Shown here piece by piece: positions 1 to 9,071 of a DNA stretch of 64,000 bases. The position numbers and the translations under genes are program-made. The stretch is from Bacteroidota bacterium (lineage in GTDB: Bacteria > Bacteroidota > Ignavibacteria > Palsa-1295). The stretch spans positions 62,001 through 126,000 of the forward strand of contig JAUZNX010000003.1 in the NCBI GenBank assembly GCA_030706745.1, in the 5' to 3' direction. Every line of letters starts with the position of its first letter. Position 1 is the stretch's first letter. The notes beneath the pieces were generated by a model. The model saw only the letters and a list, made by a program, of their open reading frames with translations, was not told where the DNA came from and did no database searches.

Positions 1-750
1 AATCCTGTCGTTATCATCATTGATGGCGTCAACCAGCTTTCCGGCGTGGCGGCGAAGCTCGAATGGGTGCCGAAATTCTGGCCGAACAATATTCGCTTCA
101 TCATCACGGCGGCAACGGAGGAAACCCTGAATGACTTAAAGCAGCGGAATTGGCAGGAGATGAGGGTTCGCCTTCTCGAAGCCGAGGAGCGCAAAGCCAT
201 CATTGTACAGTTTCTTAGAGAGTATGGCAAGGCGCTGGCAAGTCATGAAATCGACCGCATTGCCAACGATCCTAAATGTGCGCACCCATTATTTCTGCGT
301 ACCCTTCTGGAGGAGCTTCGGATTTTTGGAAGTCATTTCGAGCTCAGTGACCGCGTAACAAGATGCTTGAGTACTGCCGGCACAGATGAGCTTTTCCAAA
401 TCGTTCTCGAACGAATGGAAGGAGATTTCAGCCCGCAACAAGTCCGCGATGTCATGTCTCTTATTTGGGCTGCCCGCACGGGGCTCGCAGAAGGGGAGCT
501 TGTCGATGTCACAGGCATTGGGCGACTCGACATCTCGATGATTACCATGTCGCTGGACTATCATTTGCTTCGGCGCGACGGACTGCTGACATTCTTCCAT
601 GACTTTCTCCGCCGAGCGGTTGAGGCCCGCTACCTCGACGCGGAAGAGACAAAGCGGCAGCGCCACCTTGCACTTGCCGATTACTTCGAGAAGATCGTTA
701 TGGACTTGGCTGAGAAGGAACTTGCGGAGTCTGTCCAGACCGCAGCATGA
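1..750 (+). CDS. STAND/NACHT-type P-loop ATPase, C-terminal part (5' truncated by window)
   Basis: The reading frame is open from the first base, so the gene starts upstream of the window. The first visible residues (VVIIIDGVNQL) form a hydrophobic strand ending in Asp, the Walker B signature of NACHT/STAND ATPases. It is followed by WVPKFWPNNIRFIITAA, a sensor-like segment typical of TEP1/NPHP3-like NACHT proteins. The remainder is helical and ends in a winged-helix-like segment (FFHDFLRRAVEARYL). STAND proteins are ATP-driven switches in signalling or defence; the N-terminal effector domain that would define the function is outside the window. The stop overlaps the next start as ATGA. No WD40 or TPR repeats are present here; the repeats are on the next gene. 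The family call is fairly secure, the function unknown. Confidence 0.7.
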   Translation, partial: NPVVIIIDGVNQLSGVAAKLEWVPKFWPNNIRFIITAATEETLNDLKQRNWQEMRVRLLEAEERKAIIVQFLREYGKALASHEIDRIANDPKCAHPLFLRTLLEELRIFGSHFELSDRVTRCLSTAGTDELFQIVLERMEGDFSPQQVRDVMSLIWAARTGLAEGELVDVTGIGRLDISMITMSLDYHLLRRDGLLTFFHDFLRRAVEARYLDAEETKRQRHLALADYFEKIVMDLAEKELAESVQTAA

Positions 751-2327
751 TTACGTTTCGGGTTGCTCGTGAACTGACATATCAACTCGAAATGGCGAGC
801 GAGCACGATCGGCTGGCGCAAGTGCTGGCGAGCGTTCCCGTATTCCTATGGCTATCAGGCGTCTCAGATCGCACGGATGTCTTCCGGCAGTGGCAATATC
901 TCACGGTATCTGGGATCAACCCGGAGCCGCTATATCGTGCCTCATTGGCAAAGGCCCGTAATATTAATTCGAGCCTGTTGCCGGACGCGCTTTACCAACT
1001 CTACTGGATGTTTCAGGTTCGTGGGGCGTGGGATCTATCTTACGATCTGCTGACGGAACTCCGCCTGTGGGCTTGCAATAACGGCAGCCCAACATGGGAA
1101 ATCCGCGCGACGCTTGGCTTGGGCGTCATTCGCTGGAGACGTGCGGAATATGATGATGCCATGAAGCACCTGGAGCGATCGCTCGAATTAAGTGAAAAGA
1201 ACCACGATTTGGTGAGCGTATCATTCGCATTGGGGAACATGGGAAACGTCTATCGTGACCAAGGCCAGTATGCTGATGCAACCAAGTGTTTTGAGCGGCA
1301 CTATACAATCGCCAATTCGCTCAACGACAAGCTTGGAATGTCACGAGCGATCACAAATCTCGGAATCGTTCGCAGAGAACAAGAACAGTTGGAAGAGGCA
1401 CGGGCATGCTTTGAGGAGGCGCTTCAACTCGCTCAGTCTTTTGGGGATCGTTCAATCCAGCTCTATGCCCTCGGGAATATGGGAGCGCTCTTTGTCGACA
1501 TGGGGCGACTCGACGAAGCAACAACCTATCTGTCAGAGCACCTTGCACTCGCGGAGCGCCTGGGAGACAGAAGAGGAATGGCCGCGACGATGACCAACTT
1601 TGGCAATATCCAGGCCGTGCTCGGACGATACGAAGCTGCTTTGCACTCGTTCGAGAAGCAACTAGCGGTTTCGGAGTCACTCGGCGAGAAAAAGGGGGTA
1701 GGTGAGGCCTCATTTGCGGTCGCAAAAATGCATCTGAAGCAAGGTACTTACGAATCAGCCTTACAATATACCCGACGCTCGCTTGATACATTTCGTGCGA
1801 TTGGCGTTTTGACCGGCGTTGGTGTCACGCTCGCGCAGCAGGCGCAGATCCTTCTGGAAACCGTAAGCGCTTCAACGGCCGAGCAACCTGCGATGCGCCC
1901 GTTCTACCTCGATGGCGTCATCGAGGAATCGACCGGATCGACGTGGCAGCAGAGCACACTTCAGGCGGCGCGCTCCCTGGCGGAGGAAAGCGTCTCTATA
2001 AGTCAGCAGGTTGCCAAACAGGATGCACTGTTCCTTGCTTCAATCCTTCTGGCCCGCATCGACGCCGCCGAAGGAAACCTTCCAACGGCCCTGAAAACAC
2101 TTGAAATCATGCTCTCCAAAACGACCGATGGAGAGCAGATTGCCGATCTGCATTATTGGCTCTGGAAGATGGGGAGCGAAAGACCAGTTCGCTCCACACA
2201 TCATGATGATGCGCTTGCTCGGTACGAATCACTCTACTTGCGGATCCCGAAATTCGAATTCTTGAGGCGCATCGCAGATCTGCGCGGCCAGCGGATTCCG
2301 ATGTCGGCGGATGATCTGGAAGCGTGA
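747..2327 (+). CDS. Tetratricopeptide-repeat protein, probable sensor half of a split STAND system
   Basis: 526 aa. The first ~60 residues (ELTYQLEMASEHDRLAQVL) resemble the linker that in one-piece NACHT-TPR proteins joins the winged helix to the repeats. From about residue 80 to 470 there are repeated ~40-residue TPR units of the kinesin-light-chain/TPR_12 kind, with recurring LGNMGNVY, TNLGIVRREQ and TNFGNIQAVLGRYEAALHSF motifs. TPR arrays bind proteins or peptides and act as sensors in STAND proteins. There is no signal peptide or membrane segment, so it is probably cytoplasmic. The ATG lies inside the upstream stop (ATGA, frame -1), which implies translational coupling. No catalytic domain is visible. 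Confidence 0.75.
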   Translation: MITFRVARELTYQLEMASEHDRLAQVLASVPVFLWLSGVSDRTDVFRQWQYLTVSGINPEPLYRASLAKARNINSSLLPDALYQLYWMFQVRGAWDLSYDLLTELRLWACNNGSPTWEIRATLGLGVIRWRRAEYDDAMKHLERSLELSEKNHDLVSVSFALGNMGNVYRDQGQYADATKCFERHYTIANSLNDKLGMSRAITNLGIVRREQEQLEEARACFEEALQLAQSFGDRSIQLYALGNMGALFVDMGRLDEATTYLSEHLALAERLGDRRGMAATMTNFGNIQAVLGRYEAALHSFEKQLAVSESLGEKKGVGEASFAVAKMHLKQGTYESALQYTRRSLDTFRAIGVLTGVGVTLAQQAQILLETVSASTAEQPAMRPFYLDGVIEESTGSTWQQSTLQAARSLAEESVSISQQVAKQDALFLASILLARIDAAEGNLPTALKTLEIMLSKTTDGEQIADLHYWLWKMGSERPVRSTHHDDALARYESLYLRIPKFEFLRRIADLRGQRIPMSADDLEA

Positions 2328-2392
2328 CCCTCAGCACTTTTTGGTAGGTGGGCCAGTTGTTCCACGAAGGCTATTATTATGTTGCTGACCCC

Positions 2393-3817
2393 ATGCAAAC
2401 CAACGGTCGAACCAACAACTCAAACGGTCAAACGGACATGCATTGGTCTAATGCTCCCGAGCTACGTGGTACTGGAGCACCGCTCGCTAACTATAACTTC
2501 CCGAAAGACTTACGCCGATTAGGTGGCGACTTCACCGTGGAGGAGTGCCAGCAACGGCTGCTCCGCTTTTTTCTGTTCGAACGCAACATGCTTCGGGCAC
2601 TGGCGGGCTGGATTATCGGCACGCCCGAGTTCGAAGTCAAGGTCGAGTATGGCCGTCATGTCTTCTGGCACGCGGAGGCTGGTATGAAGCTCCGCACCCG
2701 CCTGGCTGAACTTCGTATCGCCGAGGAGACGACCGACGCTTTCGATGCCGATGACATCGCCGAATTCTTCGCCGAACTCCTGCACGCCGAGACTCCTGCG
2801 CATTTCCTCGCCGCCATGTATGGCGTCCTGTTGCCCGCAATGAAGCTTGCGTATCAGGAGCACGCCGCCCACACCGATCAAGTTGCCGATGCCCCGACGC
2901 TCCGGTGCATCCGCCACATCCTTTTCGATTACGATGATATGATCGCTTGGGGGAGCGGGGCGATTGAAGCTTACGTGCAAGGTGGATACGACTTGTCCGC
3001 GCTCCACCAGTGGCAGTACCACACCGCGAAACTGCTCCGTTCGTTTGGTGGCGTGACTGCTATGGCCAGGAAAGGGCCGCGACCCGGCCAATTACGCTCC
3101 CTGGGCAAAGCACCCTTCGAACGATCTCTCATTGCCACTCGCGACCCACGCTTTACCACGTTCGATAATACCTACGAGTACCAGGAGGCTGATGAAGCGG
3201 CCACGCTGAAAGGGGGCATCGCTTACGAAACCGAGTTCGATAAGACAAGACTCAATCTTGTCCGCTCTCAGAGAGACGAGATCGACGCCATCGAAACATT
3301 CGGCAACGTCCTTTATGAGATTCGACCAACGGCCACCACCTCGGTTCCATTTGGATTCGATTACGACATCGCCCATATTATCTGGGACGAAACCCGGCAC
3401 ACCGAGCTTGGGCACAAAGCTCTGGAGGCACTCGGATACAATCCCTACGACTTGCTCAACCGGCTACTTGGCATTAAAGTACGTACCAAGATGCCGCCGC
3501 TCTATGCTTTGGCCGAGATTAATCTGTTTGGCGAGGCCAATATCGTTCAGGAGTGTCTGCGATATGCACGCGAAGCATACGAACGAGGCGACGACCTCAC
3601 TGGGCGCATCTTCGATTTCGTCAATGCCGACGAGAGGACGCATTTAGCTAAGGGCGTATACTGGCTCCGGCACTTCTTTCAGACCGACTCCGTACAGGAG
3701 ATCGAGCAAAAGACCAAGACCATCGCAATCGAGCGGCTCCTCGAACTCGGGATTATCAATCACGAGGTCGCCCTCACGATCTCGCACCGGGATTTGGCGA
3801 AGATCATTGGGGAATAG
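2393..3817 (+). CDS. Ferritin-like (putative di-iron) protein, uncharacterised
   Basis: 474 aa from the ATG chosen here; an in-frame GTG at 2348 would add 15 residues, and neither has a clear ribosome-binding site. The protein is helical and carries paired acidic/His motifs of a ferritin-like four-helix bundle: FLFERNMLRALAGW (about residue 60), HAEAGMKLR (about 93), WDETRHTELGH (about 331) and NADERTHLAKG (about 411). The two E/D-x-x-H motifs in separate helices suggest a di-iron site. Proteins of this kind include oxygenases, oxidases and iron-storage proteins; I cannot assign a substrate. The first 30 residues are polar and low in complexity. It lies 65 bp after the TPR gene on the same strand, and a functional link is not shown. 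Confidence 0.55.
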   Translation: MQTNGRTNNSNGQTDMHWSNAPELRGTGAPLANYNFPKDLRRLGGDFTVEECQQRLLRFFLFERNMLRALAGWIIGTPEFEVKVEYGRHVFWHAEAGMKLRTRLAELRIAEETTDAFDADDIAEFFAELLHAETPAHFLAAMYGVLLPAMKLAYQEHAAHTDQVADAPTLRCIRHILFDYDDMIAWGSGAIEAYVQGGYDLSALHQWQYHTAKLLRSFGGVTAMARKGPRPGQLRSLGKAPFERSLIATRDPRFTTFDNTYEYQEADEAATLKGGIAYETEFDKTRLNLVRSQRDEIDAIETFGNVLYEIRPTATTSVPFGFDYDIAHIIWDETRHTELGHKALEALGYNPYDLLNRLLGIKVRTKMPPLYALAEINLFGEANIVQECLRYAREAYERGDDLTGRIFDFVNADERTHLAKGVYWLRHFFQTDSVQEIEQKTKTIAIERLLELGIINHEVALTISHRDLAKIIGE

Positions 3818-3888
3818 AACCTGGCGCGATAGGTCACAAATCAGTCCCACTGGAATCCCTTGCGCATGCAATTTGCTTGCGGATTGCG

Positions 3889-3896
3889 TATCTTTG
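3889..3896 (+). promoter_or_regulatory. Candidate Bacteroidota-type -7 box
   Basis: TATCTTTG matches the TAnnTTTG consensus of the Bacteroidota primary sigma factor and lies 26 bp upstream of the ATG of the secreted repeat protein. A TTTG at 3872-3875 is closer than the usual -33 spacing, so only the -7 element is convincing. Confidence 0.4.
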
Positions 3897-3922
3897 TGGT
3901 TTCTATAACAATTCTCAATCCT

Positions 3923-5752
3923 ATGAAACTTCGCATTCTTGCCGCGGGCGTTTTGCTCGCTTTCTTATCTCTGAATTCCACGGCATTCGCTCAGTCGGCG
4001 AGTGCTTCCGGCATGTTTAGCGTGCAGGGGCGGCTCACGAACTTGAGCGGTGCGGCCATCGCAGATGGCTCGCATCGCATTACAAGCAGTCTTTATGTCA
4101 AAGGGAATGCCACAGCCATTTACACTGAGACGGATACCGTCAATACCTTAGACGGTGTTTTCACAGTTCTTCTTGGCGCAAAAGGAACATTGACCCTCGA
4201 TGCGACCACGAAGTATGAAGTGGGGATCGCACTCGATGGCGCAGCTGAACTGGCCCCACACATCGCACTAGCCTCCGCGCCACGCGCAATAACGGCGCTG
4301 GTCGCGGATACGACGCAAGTGGCAAATAGTCTCAGCGCGAGCGCTATTAGCGGACTCGCCGCTACGTTGGGCTCCAATGTTGTTACGAGTGTCAATGGCC
4401 AGCGTGGCGCCGTGACCATCTTGGGCGGCGGTAACCTTAATGTGAATTCCTCCAGTGATACCATTCAACTGAGTTTCGCCGGTTCGGGTGGTGGATTAAT
4501 TCTGCCGTATGTCGATACCGCGGCATCGGCCATTGGCAGCCTTTTCTCGATTGACAATACTTCGACCGGCACGGCTGCAACGTTTACGAATACTGGGACC
4601 GGTAACGGCTTGCGCGTTCAGGCTAAAAGCGGCTCTGCCATCAGTGCACAATCGAATGGGACGGCGGCAACGATCGATGTGGCAAATACTGGTGGCTTGG
4701 CGATCAATGCACTTTCGACAACGGCGAGCGCATTTTCAGCCACAACCAACGCCGGTGAAATCGCCGCCCTCATGCTGAGAAACTCTGGGAGTGGCAGCGG
4801 ACGCGTTTTGCTTGCAAGCAATTCCAATGGAGCGACGATCCTCGACGCGACGAATATCGGCACGACGATCGCCGCTTCGGATACTTCGCGAGCGTCCTTT
4901 GCCGTTTTGAAGCTCCAGAACCGCGCGGCGAATGGCAACAATCTCCTTGTTGGAATGGACTCATTGGGCAACGGTGTGTTCACCCTGTCATCGACTGGCG
5001 CCGCAAATCTGAAGTCCTCGGCGGCAACAGCATTAAATGTTAATGCAGCATCTGGAATTGCGGTAAATGCCACTGGTTATAACCCAAATGGACCTGCCCT
5101 GCAAATTATGAATACTGCGCTTCCATCAACGCCTGGCGCAATTATTCTTGCGGCAAGGGATTCCGGTGGCGCGACGGTCATGAAGGTTGCAGCAAACGGG
5201 ACGACTTCGCTCTCTTCCTCGAGCAGCATGGCATTGAACGTAGCCGCCAAGAATGCCGCTGGAGCCGCCGCACAGATGCAAAATACTTCCTCGGCATCGG
5301 CCTCGGCATTAATCGCAAAGGATTCGACTGGAAATACTATCCTGAATGCGGCCGGTAACGGATCCACGTTGGCGAGTTACAGTGGTGCCGCTCATGTCGT
5401 GCTTAATGTCACTCCTCCTGGTGTCACAATCACGGCGACCGGAACGACCGGCGGAACGGCGCTCTACGATTCGACAAGTTCCGGCAATACCGCGGCAAGA
5501 TTTGCTGGTGGGATACAAATTGCGGGACCAGTCGGGACCGGGACGATCCTCACTGGCAATGGATCGGCTACGATCTCGAATCCGTACGTGAAGGCAAATT
5601 CCATTATCTTTTTGACTGTTGCCTCGAATGCCGCGAGCATTGTTCCGATTCATGTTGCCAGCGTAACCAACGGTTCGTTTGCGGTTGCCTTGATTGGGGT
5701 CGGGTCGCTCGCCAATGATCTTTCGTTTAACTATCTCATTATTAATCAATAA
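3923..5752 (+). CDS. Secreted Ala/Ser/Thr/Gly-rich repetitive surface protein
   Basis: 609 aa. I chose the ATG at 3923, which begins a clear signal peptide (MKLRILAAGVLLAFLSLNS, cleavage after AFAQ); an upstream in-frame start would precede it without reason. Residues ~30-150 form a domain with the motif FSVQGRLTNLSGAAIADGSH, seen at the start of many tail-fibre-like surface proteins. Residues ~200-560 are loosely repeated units rich in N-T-G-S-A with recurring ALNV, MQNTS and DSTGNT motifs, probably a beta-rich fibre. The C-terminus (FNYLIINQ) is not a T9SS sorting domain. It is followed after 9 bp by a small T9SS-tailed protein. The function is unknown; an adhesin or filament is plausible. 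Confidence 0.6.
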   Translation: MKLRILAAGVLLAFLSLNSTAFAQSASASGMFSVQGRLTNLSGAAIADGSHRITSSLYVKGNATAIYTETDTVNTLDGVFTVLLGAKGTLTLDATTKYEVGIALDGAAELAPHIALASAPRAITALVADTTQVANSLSASAISGLAATLGSNVVTSVNGQRGAVTILGGGNLNVNSSSDTIQLSFAGSGGGLILPYVDTAASAIGSLFSIDNTSTGTAATFTNTGTGNGLRVQAKSGSAISAQSNGTAATIDVANTGGLAINALSTTASAFSATTNAGEIAALMLRNSGSGSGRVLLASNSNGATILDATNIGTTIAASDTSRASFAVLKLQNRAANGNNLLVGMDSLGNGVFTLSSTGAANLKSSAATALNVNAASGIAVNATGYNPNGPALQIMNTALPSTPGAIILAARDSGGATVMKVAANGTTSLSSSSSMALNVAAKNAAGAAAQMQNTSSASASALIAKDSTGNTILNAAGNGSTLASYSGAAHVVLNVTPPGVTITATGTTGGTALYDSTSSGNTAARFAGGIQIAGPVGTGTILTGNGSATISNPYVKANSIIFLTVASNAASIVPIHVASVTNGSFAVALIGVGSLANDLSFNYLIINQ

Positions 5753-5761
5753 GTTACGGCC

Positions 5762-6265
5762 ATGAACTTAAAGCTAATCATAGGTGCATTGTTACTCGTC
5801 TCCGGGGCGAGTACTGCCGATGCGCAGGTAATGCTTCAAAAGGCCGTTATTGCGGCTGGCGGAGGAGCCTCGGCAAGCGTGACCACTCGATCGAATATCA
5901 CGATTGGTCAGGCTGTGACCGGCACGGCATCGAACAGTACAACGCGGGGCCAGTTTGGATTCTGGATGGGTGCGCCTCTCGCATCCTTCGTAACACCGGA
6001 GACGCGAGGCTTCGATCTCCAGATTCAGGCATGGCCGAATCCGGCTAGCAGCCAGTGTCAAATCACCGTGACTTCTGCCACCTCACGCGATCTGGACATT
6101 CGTCTCTTTGATCTCACGGGTAAGGAAATGAAGGTCGTGTTCACGGGGATGAACAACGGTCAGCCAATCCCGCTAAGCGTGTCGGACCTTCCGAGTGGCT
6201 CCTATATACTCGCGGCGCGGGTACCAGGTGAGTTAATCGAGAAGCAGATCTCAGTAGTCCGATAA
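5762..6265 (+). CDS. Small exported protein with T9SS type A sorting domain
   Basis: 167 aa. It has a signal peptide (MNLKLIIGALLLVSGASTADA, then Q), a short middle part of ~70 residues rich in Gly/Thr (GQFGFWMG), and from about residue 85 a T9SS type A C-terminal domain: QAWPNPASSQCQITV, LFDLTGKEM, LPSGSYIL and the ending EKQISVVR. T9SS tails direct export across the outer membrane through SprA-type translocons and are then removed or used for attachment. So little sequence remains outside the sorting tail that this may be a surface peptide carrier, possibly working with the repetitive protein just upstream, with which it probably shares a transcript. Confidence 0.7.
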   Translation: MNLKLIIGALLLVSGASTADAQVMLQKAVIAAGGGASASVTTRSNITIGQAVTGTASNSTTRGQFGFWMGAPLASFVTPETRGFDLQIQAWPNPASSQCQITVTSATSRDLDIRLFDLTGKEMKVVFTGMNNGQPIPLSVSDLPSGSYILAARVPGELIEKQISVVR

Positions 6266-6313
6266 CAGGACTGAGCGGGTTTTCTAAACCCTCGTCGCTT
6301 TCCTGGGTTTCAA

Positions 6314-6349
6314 AATAAGGGGGCAAGCCAGCCGGCTTGCCCTCTTATT
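6314..6349. terminator. Bidirectional intrinsic terminator hairpin
   Basis: A 16-bp stem (AATAAG and GGGCAAGCC on the left, GGCTTGCCC and CTTATT on the right, one G-T pair) with a 4-nt loop lies between two convergent genes. A/T-rich outer arms on both sides could terminate transcripts from either direction. Confidence 0.65.
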
Positions 6350-6350
6350 G

Positions 6351-7619
6351 TTAGAAGTGGTATGACCCACTGACAAGCGGAATGACATCGAACGTGGTGT
6401 TGAAGACGTACTCCCCCAAGGTCGGCAAGGCATGGTATCCGCCCTTGTATAAGGAGAAGACGACGCCGACATCAATGGTAAAGTCGTTCTCAAAATAGCG
6501 AACGGAAAAGACGGTAGGGACAATGCCGAAATCCCCGATGAATGCGAACTCGATAGCGGCCTTGAGGTTCTCGCCCACGCGCATATCCCCGGCCACGACC
6601 ACAACGGGATTGGAATGTGTAAACGGAATGCCCGCGCTATCGGTGGACTGATAGCCAATACCGCCCAAGACCGTGAGTTCGGATTCCCATGTGCCGTAGG
6701 TTGCGGCAAGAAATGGGAATGCAATGCGATTGGCCTTGGTCACATAGGAATACACGCCCTGGGCGCCCGCCGCCAGCGTAAAGAGTGGCGAGGCATACGG
6801 GGTGATCTTCATGCCCGCCGTCGCGGTGCTGATGGTCGTCGGCAAGAACGGTGCGAATAGGCCGCCGCCATTGAGACTGAGCCAGTCGGTCACACCGTAG
6901 TTGAGTTGAAGTCCGGCGACAAGGTAGTCCATAAGGAAGATGTGCTGGCTTCCGAAGGCCCGTGCGGTCGGCGTGAGGAAGTCCTGCGAGGTGAGCGGGT
7001 CTTTAGACGTGATATAGGTGTTGGTCTGGAAGACATCCCGTCGGTCGTTTTGTCCCGACCAATTCTCGACGAACTCGAGATCGGGATACTTGAAGAAGAG
7101 ATTGCCATAGCCGGTGGCGAGAATGACGTGGGCGGAATCATCGAAGAGATAGCGTCGGCCCTTGAAGAGATTGTGATCTCTGGTCGCGACGGTTGAGGTA
7201 TCGGGGAGCTTAGGCCGGTTCAGAAATCGTGCGAGGTTATACTTGGATTCGTCGCCAGTGGTTCGGAGCGCCTCGCGTTTGAGGTCGTCCTTTTGCACCC
7301 AGTTATAACGATAGTCGATGGCATACGAAATAGCGGCGAGCGGAATCTCCAGGCGTCCGTATCGAGTCTCGGCAATGATGCGGTCTGGGAGTGGCCGCCC
7401 GAGCACGACGACATAGAATTGAGCAGAGTCCTGCATGACCAGTTTGACGTAGGAATCGGGGGTGAGTTCGTCAGGCCGGAGCTGGGAGTGTGCGGCCTCT
7501 GGGAAGACGGAGATACTGGCCAGGAACGACAGGCTGGCAAGCGAAAGGGTGACGAGGGTTCGAGTAATGACCATTCGGTTGACGACAGTTCGGTTAGCGA
7601 CAGTTCGCAGCAGCTTCAT
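6351..7619 (-). CDS. Outer-membrane beta-barrel-like protein, uncharacterised
   Basis: 422 aa. The N-terminus carries several closely spaced starts within a tandem DNA repeat (about 15 bp, encoding VANRTVVNRMVITRT), then a hydrophobic signal segment (LVTLSLASLSFLASISVF) and AHSQ. After ~120 residues of polar sequence the protein becomes a series of alternating aromatic/hydrophobic strands (residues ~150-422) and ends SGSYHF, with the terminal Phe characteristic of outer-membrane barrels. There is no similarity I can name. The true start could be the Met at about residue 16 rather than the first. It lies just downstream of ruvC in the same direction, 11 bp apart. Confidence 0.55.
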   Translation of the reverse strand: MKLLRTVANRTVVNRMVITRTLVTLSLASLSFLASISVFPEAAHSQLRPDELTPDSYVKLVMQDSAQFYVVVLGRPLPDRIIAETRYGRLEIPLAAISYAIDYRYNWVQKDDLKREALRTTGDESKYNLARFLNRPKLPDTSTVATRDHNLFKGRRYLFDDSAHVILATGYGNLFFKYPDLEFVENWSGQNDRRDVFQTNTYITSKDPLTSQDFLTPTARAFGSQHIFLMDYLVAGLQLNYGVTDWLSLNGGGLFAPFLPTTISTATAGMKITPYASPLFTLAAGAQGVYSYVTKANRIAFPFLAATYGTWESELTVLGGIGYQSTDSAGIPFTHSNPVVVVAGDMRVGENLKAAIEFAFIGDFGIVPTVFSVRYFENDFTIDVGVVFSLYKGGYHALPTLGEYVFNTTFDVIPLVSGSYHF

Positions 7620-7630
7620 TCGATAAAGGC

Positions 7631-8182
7631 TTATTTCTTAATACGATCCGGGTTCTCCAGGAGGAATTGCTTCCAGTTTTTCGCGCGGCCATTGGAGACC
7701 GACGTGCCTCTCGCAGCATGGGTGATGGCGACAGCCAACGCATCGTAGGCGTCCGGCAACTTGCGGTCGGTGGGTTCGAGTTTCAGGAGGCTCCGCACCA
7801 TGAACTCGACTTGCTCTTTCGAGGCATTGCCATTGCCGACGACGGCCCGCTTGATCTCACGCGGGGAATACTCGGCAGTCGGAAGTTCCTTGAGCACCCC
7901 GGCGAGGATTGCCACACCTCTGGCGTGCCCAAGCTTCAGTGTGGACTGGACGTTCTTGTGGTAGAACGCGGACTCGATTGCCAGTTCATCCGGCGCGGTG
8001 CGTTCGATCACGGCGGCCAAGCGGGTGAAGATCGCTCGCAAGCGAAGCGGCAGCGTCGAGATGCGCTTGGACTCGACCGTCCCATACTCGATCACGATCA
8101 TGGCGCTGCTGGAGCGTCCGGCGGTTTCAATCACGCCGTAGCCAGTCACGAGAGTGCCGGGGTCGATGCCGAGAATAATCAT
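7631..8182 (-). CDS. ruvC: Crossover junction endodeoxyribonuclease RuvC
   Basis: 183 aa, close to the usual ~170. It resolves Holliday junctions with RuvAB during recombination and repair by paired nicking of opposite strands. The acidic catalytic residues are visible: Asp7 in ILGIDPG, Glu70 in ELAIESAFYHKNVQS, and Asp144/Asp147 in KLPDAYDALAVAITH. The FYHKNVQS loop and the GHARGV helix are also typical. ruvA and ruvB are not adjacent. It starts 4 bp below the end of hpnD, so it may be co-transcribed with the squalene genes. Confidence 0.95.
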   Translation of the reverse strand: MIILGIDPGTLVTGYGVIETAGRSSSAMIVIEYGTVESKRISTLPLRLRAIFTRLAAVIERTAPDELAIESAFYHKNVQSTLKLGHARGVAILAGVLKELPTAEYSPREIKRAVVGNGNASKEQVEFMVRSLLKLEPTDRKLPDAYDALAVAITHAARGTSVSNGRAKNWKQFLLENPDRIKK

Positions 8183-8186
8183 GCCT

Positions 8187-9071
8187 TCAAAAATAGCGAG
8201 CGGACCAATGCCGGAGCGCCAACAGGAGTTTGCGATGAGTGCTGACGCGTACCCGGCGATCGAACACGTGAAAATCCGCCAGCTCGATTTGTTGCAGTAG
8301 TTCGAAATAGATGGCGCGCATAATCTCAGCGGGGAACATCGTGCGGCGTTCGTCCGGGGCCAGCAACTCGCTTGCTAACGAATAATACTGCCTTGCTCGT
8401 GCCGCTTCGAACTTCATTAGTGCCACAAATTGTGGATTATACACTCCTCGTAATAACTCCACTTCGGAATACTCGAATCGTCTGAGGTCTTCCAGCGGCA
8501 AGTAGATGCGGCCCATATCAGCATCAACACGGAGATCGCGAATGATATTGGTAAGCTGAAGTGCCTTGCCAAGGGCAACCGCGTATTTTGGAGTGTTTTC
8601 AGACTCATAGCCGAACACTTCGATCGACATTAGGCCCACGACGCTGGCAACGGCATAACAGTATGCTTCAAGATTTTCGAACGTTTGATAACGGGAGTGC
8701 CGCAAGTCCATTTCGACCCCATCAATCAGCGTAGTGAGGTAGTGTTTCGGAATATCATATCGTTGAACGACTGGGGCGAGTCTCTGGAGAATTGGATGTG
8801 ACGGCTGGCTGGCATAGCATCGTTCGACGTCCTCCCGCCAGGCGGCGATGGCTGATGTCGCGCTGCCTTCAGAGGACTCATCGACCAGATCGTCTGTGAA
8901 CCGACAGAAATCGTAAATGCGACGCATGGCTTCGCGCTGCTCCCTCGGCAACAGTAAGAACCCATAGAGAAAGCTGCTCTGCTCGCGTTTCGGAAGCCTG
9001 CTTGCCGCGTCCATCAGCGGGCTAACAGCGATCGCCCGCGCTGAGTTTGATGCGATCAAACCTGCTCTCAT
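8187..9071 (-). CDS. hpnD: Presqualene diphosphate synthase HpnD (squalene/phytoene synthase family)
   Basis: 294 aa from the ATG that overlaps the hpnC stop (ATGA); longer upstream starts would run into hpnC. HpnD condenses two farnesyl diphosphates to presqualene diphosphate in the three-step HpnCDE route to squalene, the hopanoid precursor. The two Asp-rich Mg-diphosphate motifs are present: FTDDLVDE (residues 58-65) and RDLRVD (178-183) followed by MGRIYLP. Gln/Asn in LGKALQLTNIIRD is typical. The FAD enzyme HpnE, which turns the hydroxysqualene intermediate into squalene, is not in this window. Assignment of D rather than C rests on gene order and motif form. Confidence 0.85.
   Translation of the reverse strand: MRAGLIASNSARAIAVSPLMDAASRLPKREQSSFLYGFLLLPREQREAMRRIYDFCRFTDDLVDESSEGSATSAIAAWREDVERCYASQPSHPILQRLAPVVQRYDIPKHYLTTLIDGVEMDLRHSRYQTFENLEAYCYAVASVVGLMSIEVFGYESENTPKYAVALGKALQLTNIIRDLRVDADMGRIYLPLEDLRRFEYSEVELLRGVYNPQFVALMKFEAARARQYYSLASELLAPDERRTMFPAEIMRAIYFELLQQIELADFHVFDRRVRVSTHRKLLLALRHWSARYF

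Noticed and set aside
747-760. Programmed -1 frameshifting at the STAND/TPR junction
   Set aside because: No slippery heptamer or downstream structure is seen; the ATGA overlap explains coupling by reinitiation.
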